NCBI GenBank assembly: GCA_963580455.1
Contig: OY756962.1
Span: 12,294,001-12,358,000, forward strand
Reading direction: 5' to 3'
DNA: 64,000 nucleotides
Source of the DNA: Euonymus europaeus
Lineage: Eukaryota > Streptophyta > Magnoliopsida > Celastrales > Celastraceae
The notes under the pieces were generated by a model. It had not been told where the DNA came from, made no database searches, and worked only from the letters and a program-made list of their open reading frames with translations. Made by a program: the position numbers and the translations under genes. Below are positions 49,256 through 59,138 of this stretch, one piece after another. The first letter of the stretch is position 1; every line of letters begins with the position of its first letter.

Positions 49256-52200
49256 CTAGAGTATCCTAACACCCATCCCCTCAACATGAGCTGTAAAGCT
49301 CTTTCCAGTAAGGGCCTTTGTGAATGGATCCACCAAATTATGCAAAGAGGCTATCTTTAGCATCTCCACTTCCTTTCGCTGCACGAACTCCCTTATCAAA
49401 TGGAACTTGCGTTCAATGTGTTTCCCTTTACTGTGATAGCGAGGTTCCTTACTTTGAGCTATGGCACCCATATTGTCACAATATAGGGTCATAGGTCTCT
49501 CAATATTAGGAACTACCTCTAATTCAAGAGGAATTTCTTTAACCATACAGCCTCCTTTGCGGCATCTGATGCTGCCACATATTCGGCTTCCATGGTGGAG
49601 TCTGCGATGCAAGTTTGCTTCACACTCCTCCAACTAATGGCTCCACCACCAAGGGTAAATACATAACCAGACGTGGATCTCCTAGAGCCTTTGTCTGCCT
49701 GAAAGTCTGAATCAATATAGCCCACTGGAATGATCTCATCACTACGGTAAACAAGCATATAATCTTTCGTTCTCCGAAGATACTTGAATATATGTTTTAC
49801 CGCTGTCCAGTGATGCATTCCTGGATTAGATTGATATCTGCTGACCAATCCTACTGCATAACAAATATCTGGTCTAGTGCATAGCATGGCGTACATGAGA
49901 CTACCAACTGCCGAAGCATATGGTACCTTACTCATTTGTTGCCTTTCTTCTTCTGTCTTAGGACAGTCATCCCTGGAAAGAGGAACTCCATGTCTAAAAG
50001 GCAACAAACCTTTCTTGGAGTCCTGCATTGCATACTTGACCAATATCTTTTCTATGTAAGTAGATTGAGATAGAGCTAAAGTTCTAGATCCGCGATCTCG
50101 GGTTAGCTTGATGCCTAGAACATAGCTCGCTTCTCCTAGGTATTTCATGCTAAACTGATTAGATAACCAAATTTTAACTGATGACAATGTCGCTACATCA
50201 TTTCCAATAAGCAATATGTCATCCACGTAGAGAATGAAGAACACAATGTTCTTACCATCCAATCTCTTGTATACACACGGTTCATCAGGATTCTGATGAA
50301 ATCCATAGGATTTAATCGCCTGATCAAAGCGTATGTTCCAAGATCTAGATGCTTGCTTAAGTCCATAAATAGACCTCTTAAGCTTGCAAACCATATTTTC
50401 CCGGCTCTTAGCAATAAATCCGTTGGGTTGCATCATGTAGATACACTCGTCAATATTGCCATTGAGGAAAGCAGTCTTGACATACATATGCCATATCTCA
50501 AAATCAAAGTGAGCTGATAGGGCGAGAAGTATTCTGATGGACTTAAGCATGGCTACTGGTGAGAAGGTCTCCTCATAGTCAATACCCTCCTTTTGGGTAT
50601 AACCCTTCGCCACCAACCTTGCTTTAAAGGTTTCAACCTTTCCATCTACTCCTCTCTTTCTCTTGTATACCCACTTACACCCTATGGGTTTTACTCCAGC
50701 AGGTATATCTACAAGATCCCAAACTTCGTTGGAGTACATGGACTCCAACTCGGATTCCATTGCTTTTTGCCAATGGTCTGAATCGACATCAGTAACTGCT
50801 TCTTCGTATGTAGTAGGATCCGACTCAAGTTCATCAGAAACTGCCATAAATGACTCTCCAATGAACATGTATCTGTCGGGTTGTCGTGAAACCCTCCCAC
50901 TGCGACGAAGCTCCGGTGTTGCATCTAAAATAGGTTCAGTAATGTGTTCATCATCTACTACTTGTGTTGAACTGGATTGTGAATCATTAGATTCCTGTTC
51001 ATGCAAAACTACCTTTCTTGGTTCACCACTATTTATACATTCCTCTTCTAAGAATCTAGCATTTGTGCTAACAAATACTTTCTGACTCTTGGGATTGTAG
51101 AAATAGCCACCATGAGTCCCTTTTGGAAATCCTACCCAATAACATAGCACAGATCTAGGCCCAAACTTGGTTGTCTTATCCGCTAGTACATAAGCTGGAC
51201 ATCCCCAAACTTTGAGATTCCTAAGATCAGACTTTCGTCCAATCCACATCTCATGGGGTGTCTTAGGGACTGACTTAGACGGTACCAAGTTTAAAATATG
51301 TGCAGCATTTTCTAGGGCATATCCCCAAAATGACTCAGGAAGAGTTGCATGACACATCATGCATCTTGCCATCTCTAATAGAGTTCTGTTTCTCCTTTCT
51401 GCAACCCCGTTCTGCTGAGGCGTTCTAGGCGCAGAGAGCTGAGAAACTATGCCATTATCTGCTAGATACTGCTTGTACTCATCTAGCATGTATTCGCCAC
51501 CACGGTCAGACCGCATAGCTTTGATGCGTTTATCTAATTGGTTCTCCGCATAGGCCTTGAATTCTTTGAACTTGTCAAATGCATCAGACTTACGGTGCAT
51601 TAGATAAATACATCCATACCTAGAGTAGTCATCAGTAAAAGTAATGAAGTACTCAAAACCTCCACGAGCTTGAACTGTCATTGGACCACATACATCAGTA
51701 TGCACCAATTCAAGTAACTCAGAAGCTCTAAGGCCTTTGGACTTAAACGACCTTTTGGTCATTTTTCCTTCTAAACAAGATCGACATTGTGGCATCTTAT
51801 TCATGTCTAATGGGCCAAGAGACCCATCATGAATTAGCCTGTTGATTCTTGTTTGGTTAATGTGACCAAGTCGTAAATGCCAAAGAGTCTCTTCATTAGA
51901 TTCGGCTTTTCTCTTTTTAGATTCAGTATGCATGACACTAGCATCATTATAGGAGCGTGGATGTAAATAATATAGGTTGCCTATCATTGTTCTAGAGCAT
52001 ATATCTTTTCCATTTCTACTAATTGTAACATTAGAACGTAAAGATATCTCATACCCTTCAGAAATCAAGAAAATAGCTGAAACTAAATTCCTTGCAACGT
52101 TTGGAACAAATAAGCAATCGTTCAAAACTAGATATTTATTACATCCAAAATCTAGAGTAACTACTCCTAAACTAGATGCTCCTATCCTAGCTCCTGAAGC

Positions 52201-52288
52201 AATTTGAATTGTGATCTCCCCTTCATTGAGTTTCCTGGAACCCCTGCAAAGAATTGCAAATATGAGTAGTGGCTCCAGTGTCTACAAC
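49256..52288 (-). pseudogene. Copia pol: protease, integrase, RT, RNase H, degenerate
   Basis: The protease site DTGA lies at 52,271-52,282, just after the stop that ends gag. A small deletion near 52,237 shifts the frame. From about 52,230 to 49,519 the frame is open (868 codons from 52,125). It holds the pre-integrase HHCC region (LWHLRLGHIN...CRSC), the integrase acidic sites (HTDVCGP, SDRGGEY, QNGVAERRNRT) and RVT_2 RT with YVDD at 50,218-50,229. The RT motif-A codon at 50,482-50,484 is Tyr ([11 protein letters not shown]), where the copy at 7,312 has Asp. One missing base near 49,521 shifts RNase H's end to another frame, which ends at 49,256. The product would be inactive even if translated. 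Confidence 0.92.
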
Positions 52289-53146
52289 CTAGGAATTTGT
52301 AGAATCAACCACTAAACAAGTCTCAATATAAAAGGTCTTACCCTCAGTTTTCTTCTTGCTTAGAAACTTTGGGCAATCAATCTTCCAGTGCCCCTTCTGG
52401 TTGCAATGAAAGCATTTTCCTTTCCTTTTTGCAACCTTGCTCTTTTTCTTTTGAGCTCCTTTGGCAACTGTAGCAATTTGCTTCTTCTTCTTATTCTTGG
52501 GCTTTTTGGGCTTAGAATTAGAAGCAGTAGTAAAGTGAGCTTGCTCTTTCTTTCCCATGATCTCCTCAGCAGATTGGAGTTCTTTCATGAGAACTGGAAG
52601 AGTCATCTCCATCTTGTTCATGCTGAAATTCAACTTGAACTGAGCAAAGGAACTAGAGAGGGTCTCCAAGATCATATCTGTCTGCGTGGTCGCGTCGATT
52701 TCAGCACCAAGATCTAGGGCTTCATAGAGATAACCCATGACTTTGAGCATATGCTCTCTCACAGGTGCTCCCTCAGCTTGCTTGGTGTTCATCAACTTTC
52801 TTATCGCCTGCTGTCTTGCGGGACGAGTAGTATGGGCAAACATTTCATACAAACTGTAGATCATATCTGCAGCTGTTTGCATGGTCTCATGTTGCTTCTA
52901 CAAGACAGGCATAAGAGACGCTAAGATATAGCACTTGGCCATCTCATCAGCCTTAATCCACTTTTCTTGAGCTAGTCTCTCCTGTTCAGTTGGATCGGGT
53001 CCCAACTCAGGACAGACTTCAACGAGGGCATACTTGTACCCACCTGAGGTGAGCACTATGTCCAAGTTTCTTTTCCAGTCAACATAATTTGGTCCAGTCA
53101 ATTTGTTTTCATTCAATATGGAAGCAATAGGAGAAAAAGTCGTCAT
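52289..53146 (-). pseudogene. Copia gag, degenerate
   Basis: The most likely start is the ATG at 53,144-53,146 (MTTFSPIASILNENKL), where sequence typical of copia gag begins (GPNYVDWKRNLDIVL); an in-frame ATG lies 45 bp upstream. TAG at 52,898-52,900 interrupts the frame after about 82 codons; the rest is open to TAG at 52,289-52,291. The second part has the UBN2-like region (MNTKQAEGAPVREHMLKVMG), a lysine-rich stretch and one CCHC knuckle, CFHCNQKGHWKIDC, at 52,373-52,414. The final stop replaces what is probably Trp just before the protease, so gag and pol were once one frame. Confidence 0.88.
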
Positions 53147-54806
53147 CTGAAATTCATAAACATTTAAACATGCATTAGATGAATGCTCCAATTATTATTA
53201 TTATTATTTTAAAACTTTTTACACATTTATATAGCAATAAAAACCCAAACATTTACAATATAAATTCATGTAATAGCGAGTCGACCGACTACAATTTCTT
53301 GTCTAGTTGACCCAAGTCACTCTTGGTCAAAACAAACTCAAGCATCTAGCCTTTTGGGCTTCTTGAACCCTTTTGATCGCTATTATGTTTGGCTCCTTAA
53401 TAGGTTGAGTGTAAACCAAGGTTTAACCTTTTCAAGTCGCTCATTGTGAAAATTCCATCCAAAAAGGGGATTGCGCATGCAACACGAGTAAACTTTCACA
53501 TTTGCGCTTAGGCTATTAGCTTTTTAATTCCACTATTGTACTTAATGGATACTCCATCCCTAAGGGGGTTTGCGCATGCAACACGAGTAAGTACCCATCT
53601 ACAAATAAGAATTAAAATATATGCTAAAATCCTCCCACTAGATCTAGCATATAATCTCCATCCCTAAGGGGGGTTGCGCATGCAACACGAGTAAGCTTAT
53701 ATGCACTAGCAAGGATCAACCTTTGGGAAGCCTTGGGTCATAACTTGGAGATATAACCCTCTCCCACTCAATAATTTATTAATAGGGTTTTTCTAGTTGA
53801 AGATTACCTTATGATCCAAAGTGGCTTAGATCAACCTTTAATCTTTAACTCATTATGTAATTCCACATGATTAAACATAATAATTTATTCAAATAGATTA
53901 ATTAGGTGATTAGCCTAAATCTTTAAACTATTAAATTATGCCATGTTATGTTTTTTTTCAATCACGCAATTACATATACCATATTAGATGTCAATGTGAT
54001 ACCTAATAAGCCAGGTGCCTTGACTTGTCTACATGACATGCCAATTTAATCATACATCCATTTACATAAGCAAAAGCATAATTAAATAAAGCAAATATAG
54101 ACAAAAATGATACTGTAACTAAGCTGGTCTTCATGATGTCAACGTGCCAAAAATCTTCTCCAAACGCAACTCAAAAGCCTAAAATAAAACCCTTGTCATC
54201 GGCGATGTAGGACTCTTCGCGGATGAGATTTTGCTACGTGTCAAACTCCATCATGAATGCACAAAGGAAACTTCCAGCGGCTGTCCAGGAGTGTTACCTA
54301 GCTAGGAATTATTTTGGTTACCCAAAAGATTGAGTTGCAAACCAAAACAACCCATAGGAACAGTCCAAGCGCAAATCTGGATTTTCTGTCGCGCTTGCGC
54401 ATAGTTTTGGTTACTGCAATATTTCTGCACGTTTTTGCATCTTTTTCTTCATGCTTCTTCATCCATAACATCACCATAAAATAGTACATAAAGTCCTATA
54501 CCTCCGGGGAGGCTTACAAGTGATTCTAATGAATTTAAAGCAAAGAAAAAAATAATAAAAACTGCACATTAACAGCTTTACAAAAAAGACATCACATAGG
54601 CTCTAAACACGAACCTATGTGGCCATACCCAAAACTAAAATTATTACAATAATATACCAGCTTAGTACAGTATCTTAGGGCTGCAAAAACAATCGTTAGT
54701 GGCATCCAAACATTCACAAAATAATCGCACACCCTAGGCGCCAATCTAGCGCACAATTATTTTCAAGTGAATCTTTTAATTAAATCTTGATTTAATACAT
54801 ACTAAG
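53147..54806 (-). other. Copia 5' leader (non-coding, 1.66 kb)
   Basis: No convincing coding frame lies between PBS and gag. A short ATT microsatellite is at 53,192-53,209. Three dispersed copies of a roughly 40-bp repeat are annotated separately. The minus-strand gag start is preceded by TTTCAG, which could be a splice acceptor. The leader is long for a copia element. Confidence 0.75.
53457..53700 (-). repeat. Three spaced repeats with a GCGCATGC palindrome in the leader
   Basis: Segments beginning near 53,457, 53,548 and 53,658 share CCATCC...AAGGGG followed by GCGCATGCAACACGAGTAA. The spacing is about 91 and 110 bp. TGCGCATGCA contains the palindrome GCGCATGC-like core. The intervening sequences are unrelated. 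Confidence 0.85.
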
Positions 54807-54810
54807 TTCG

Positions 54811-54822
54811 GCTCCGATACCA
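54811..54822 (-). other. Primer binding site, copia
   Basis: On the minus strand this is TGGTATCGGAGC, two bases inside the 5' LTR. It matches the standard initiator-tRNA-Met PBS of plant retrotransposons except at one position (TGGTATCAGAGC), so minus-strand DNA synthesis was primed by that tRNA. Confidence 0.88.
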
Positions 54823-54824
54823 TT

Positions 54825-57005
54825 TGTTGGTTGCTAAAATAATTTTTAGAACATGCGGAAGCATTTTACGGATCGTTCTTAGCATAGGTACAAATCAAAA
54901 TTTTAATTGGAAGCCAAACAACCCTAGATTGCTACACGCCTATCAAGTGTTATCCAAGATCCAATTAATTTTGTAATTAATCCTAGCATGATTCTAGTAT
55001 TAATTTCATACAAAATAATTCTTAGATCTAAACATACAATCATGGCATGAAGAAGGTTAGAAGAAGAATACCAACCTCTTTACTATCGAGGTCCAACGTG
55101 CTATCCGTCTTGATCACGAACTCAACACTTGATCACGAACCACCGATTGATAGAGTAACGAACGGATCACCAAGAACGGCCTGCGTCGTTTCCTAGGTAT
55201 TCCCTTTAATCTCCTTGCGAACGAGCAAAGCAAAAACACCGATCCGTAGTGAACCGAAAATAATCACACACGGCTGCACTTTCTTTTTTTCTCAAAAGAA
55301 CACTCGGCAACTTTTATAAAAAACACAACTTGGCTTTCTTTGTGAATTGAATCACACGGCATCACCTTTTTTTTGTGTTATAAAAGTTACCCATATGAGA
55401 GAGATACATGATGTATTTATATCTAAAGTCAACAAGTCTCCTTTTTGGTTTTGTTTTACTAGTCCTACATGAAATAGAAAAAGTCAAAACCCAAGGTCAC
55501 CTAAAACACATATTGTAATTGGCGCCTATTGCATGTACATTTATTGGGCCATGCATTCAAGCATGATTTGGACCTAATCATGGCCCAAAGTAAAAACCTT
55601 TTTGATTAAGTCCAATCTAATTAGACCTCTAGGTTTTCTTTTGGCCCAATACTTCAAGAATTCAAGGCTCAAATATTATTTTGATCCTAAGCCCATTCTT
55701 GACTTTAATTTCGATTATGCAAAATATTTATTTCACAATCTAAATCGAAATTTCGAGACTTATTATTTTTCTATAAATATACTTACAAGAATTTTGTATA
55801 TCTTAACAAAAATAATTTTATCTTAGGGTTATCTTTGGAAGACCAAAACCCAATAAAATTATATCTATTTGTAATACAAATTCTATTCTTGTAACTTCTC
55901 CAACAACCGTTGTGATATGGTGAATTTTGCCGATCTTCCTTAAATAGGACAAGAGAATATATAGAGCTACCAAGGGGACTCCGCAGGACATACATATTGT
56001 GGCTCCCGAAATATTATTCTTTACCGTCAAACTCTATGACTAGGAATAATATAACAATCCAATGTTCGTCTGACACTACCTGAACTTTGGATGCACTCCC
56101 CAATATGTACGATTCTTACATCGAGGCTTTTCCATAATTAGAAACCTATCCCTGACCTATGGGAAGTGTACTTGCATATCCTCCATGCAACACCCGGTAA
56201 GATGGAGTGAATTTATTCATACTATCAAACACTCCAAAATCCATATTTTCTCTGAGCTCCAAATTCCTTTATATCTATCCTCTAAGCGTCGATCAATTTA
56301 ATTCACAACGCTTGATTCGTTAGAATCACTATGCATAGTTTTTTAGATAGATTAATTTGAACCTCTCAGATGGGTGCTTACACTTTCATAACTGAAAGTA
56401 CATGAATGACTATTTTGTAGGTATGCGCTTATACCCTAGTGACTTACATCCAAATCATCAAGATTTTGACAATAGTGCGTGTCTCACTTATTGATGAATC
56501 AAAATGCACACGCTATAAGTATAAACGTATTGACCTACTCAAGCTTGAGATATACCGTACTCCCATAGCTATAGGATGAACAACTCTTTGATAGCACGTT
56601 TCTAGTTGTTCATTCCTATGTAAGTCCGTCAATGTATATGTCCACATACACACTAGTGCACCAATCCGAGAATCCTCTCAAACGGTCAAGACAAACCATT
56701 CCCCTAATTGGAGATGTCCATGCACTACAACCTATATCAACAAAGTGCCTAACTTTGTTAATCTGGTTGTGACTAATGATTTAGAATGTAATAATGAATC
56801 TTGTGTCAATCTATACTCACACTATAAGTGTATCTGAGTATCCAAGATTCACATATCTAACATCCTTAGACCTTGTTAGAACATTCACATATAAATGAAA
56901 TATTTAAAATAAAACATTTAAAACACAAATGCAATCATAAAATGTTTATTCTTGAATTTCAGAATTGTCTTTACATGGTATGTTTTTTAGGACATCATCC
57001 CGAAA
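54825..57005 (-). mobile_element. Copia 5' LTR
   Basis: The 2,181-bp LTR lies next to the PBS. It is unbroken and nearly identical to the split LTR at 40,077-49,226. A 15-bp deletion lies at about 56,289, between short CGTC repeats. The outer terminus has GAAA in place of AACA. Small open frames within it recur in the other LTR simply because the LTRs are identical; they show no domain. Confidence 0.92.
55414..55422 (-). promoter_or_regulatory. TATA box of the copia 5' LTR
   Basis: ATATAAATA on the minus strand lies about 0.6 kb before the PBS. Transcription would start about 30 bp downstream, near 55,385, giving an R-U5 region of about 0.55 kb. The start site is inferred. Confidence 0.65.
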
Positions 57006-57029
57006 ATTCCGAACCATGAAAGTTGCTCA
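57006..57029 (+). repeat. Satellite remnant between two insertions, with TSD ATTCC
   Basis: ATTCCGAACCATGAAAGTTG and CTCA follow the copia LTR. ATTCC (57,006-57,010) is the right copy of the copia target duplication. GCTCA (57,025-57,029) is the left flank of the next LTR. The piece is the junction between a B and an A monomer. Confidence 0.88.
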
Positions 57030-59138
57030 TGTTGGACCATAGGTCCTACATTTGTGTTTTGATACAAAAATACATATTGGACTATTTGATTGTGCTTAAC
57101 TTTGGATGAATTTGGACAAATCATGAAATGAATTATATCTACTGATTTAAGCTTCATTATATATCTTTGGAATCATGATTGATCATGTTTGATATAAATT
57201 GGATGAATCTGGACTGACTTATTTTTCGATGCTAAAATCTGTTACAACATCACACTGCACACACGTTGGTTGAACAGTCATAACTTATTCATATGAGCTC
57301 TGATTAACTTGATTCTTGTTCTGAAAATTATTTAAGACACTCTGGAATTTTTCATTGTCAAATAGTGTCAGGTCAATTTTAATTTTATCAGGTTCAATTT
57401 GTCAGTTGAAATTAATTTACTAGTGTTGTTGTGAAACTAGCCTAGTTGAGATTTGCATGATCAAATTGAATGACCAAATGACCTCAATTATAAGTGAAAT
57501 TTTGTATGCACATTCTTATATAGATGAATTGATTTATCATGTGCTTACTTGAATTTTATTGAGCTTATATCATATTGGTTAACCCAAGTGCAAGCATGAA
57601 GAAGAGTAAGTTGAATTAATGTTGGATGATTTATTTGGAGTAGGGGCTCGGTCATAACCCTTCTAAAAAGCCTTAGGAGCCTTTGGAGGGAGTTTGAGAA
57701 GCCTTGGATTCATTTGAAATCAAATGAAAAGGATTGGAGCCAAAACACTTGGAGGAAAATTGTCCACATCACCATGTACTATTATGTTCTTGCTTTCAAG
57801 TATTTTGGGGGGAATTTCTTGTGAGACTTGCAGGGGTTGTTTGGTTGAGTGTTGAAGCCTTTGTAAGCATGAAGAAGAGTTATACAAGAAGCACAAAAGA
57901 TCCAAACAAACCTTGGAGCCAAGATTTGAAATTTGAATCAAAGGTTGACCAAAAGTCAATAACGGCTAGCCTTTCAATGGTGTTGATTGATTTCGTTTTT
58001 GAAGATGAAGGGCAGAGATTATAAGTTGATTGAGGGCTGAGATTGAAGATTAACAAGATCCAATGGCCAAGATTAAATGGAGACAAATGAAGAGGAAAAT
58101 CATGCTTCATTCCACACTTGGAAAACATATGTGCAAAAATTACCAAGAGAGCTTTTGTTCTTGATTCTACAATTTTTGAGTGATATTCTCTTGATCTTTT
58201 GATCATCATTTTCTGAGATTATTGTCACCATCTTCCCTTCATCAACCTCAAGCTAAGACACACTTTCAAGCCAAAAATCATTATGGTATTTCTTTGAGTG
58301 TTCTTGAGCTACTTTCCACAAAAGCTTCTCCTAAACTTATTTCCATCTTTGCGAGACTTTGCGTGAACCTTTGGTTGAGTGAAAGCCACGAATTTGAGCC
58401 AAATTTATATCCTACCAGTGAGCTATACATTGAGAGATTAAATGTTCCTCATCAAAATAGCTTAGAGCTAATCTTGAGAGAACCAAAAACCAAATCACTT
58501 GTAAAAGTCCCTTTTGAGGGCATTACCTTTGAGAGGTGTGTGAAAGTTTAAGGTTAGCTTCAAACCTTGGTGGTGTACAAGCTTGGGGTGTGCTTGAAAA
58601 CCCTAAGTTTGTGGTGAACTTGCAAAACCATTTATATCCTTTAGTGGATTTGGAAATCCTAAGCTTGAGGGCTTAGGTAGTGGATGTAGGTGTGAGCACC
58701 GAACCACTATATATCCTTGTGCACTCTATTTTTGAATTCCTTTCTTGTTTGGTGCTATTAGTGATTTGTGTGCCTTAGAAATTGATATTAGGGTGTTGCT
58801 TGCTGTCATTGCTTGTTGGGATATTGCTTGTGTTTGATTTTCTGGAATAGCAATCTGTCCGTGCACTGTTCATATAGCTAGACTTTGAATTTTAATCTGA
58901 ATTTTTGATATAGTATTCATTAAGATATTGTGATATTTCATACCAAATTTCGTTGCATTTGGACTTGAATTGCTAGGTCAAATAATATCTACTTGGTTGG
59001 GTGGCAGATTTGTACTATAAACACTGTTTTGATCATTTGTATGTTTTTAGATTGTGGTTTTTGTATTTGGGGTTTATACTTAGTTTTTGGAGACACAATT
59101 CACCCCCCCCCCCTTCTTGTGTTAGCCTAGTGATTTCA
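57030..59138 (+). mobile_element. Solo LTR of an unassigned retrotransposon (2,109 bp)
   Basis: The insert starts TGTTGGACCATAGG and ends GTGATTTCA, with TG...CA termini. GCTCA lies on the left and GCTCG on the right, a 4-of-5 match consistent with a target duplication plus one later change. A run of 11 C at 59,103-59,113 followed by TTCTTGTG sits near the 3' end, as in several plant copia LTRs with long LTRs. No PBS, PPT or protein domain is visible. Open frames at 57,734-58,024 and 58,222-58,551 match nothing I recognise. A large non-autonomous element is the alternative. Confidence 0.7.

Larger units (their letters stand above)
40077..57005 (-). mobile_element. Ty1/copia retrotransposon with two LTRs and a nested gypsy insertion
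   Basis: Both LTRs, PBS, leader, gag, protease, integrase, RT, RNase H and PPT are present on the minus strand in copia order, flanked by ATTCC. Without the nested gypsy (42,147-49,104) the element is about 9.97 kb. LTRs of about 2.18 kb differ at roughly 18 substitutions plus a few indels by eye, near 1%, suggesting a fairly recent insertion. The outer end at 57,002-57,005 reads GAAA instead of the expected AACA, so two terminal bases have changed. gag and pol are broken by two stops and two frameshifts, and the RT has lost a catalytic Asp. Confidence 0.93.

Noticed and set aside
55602..55826. Open frame repeated at 40,853 and 55,602
   Set aside because: It recurs only because it lies in the two LTRs of one element; it has no recognisable domain.
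58222..58551. 109-codon open frame in the 57-59 kb LTR
   Set aside because: No recognisable domain or second copy to test conservation. Left as LTR content.
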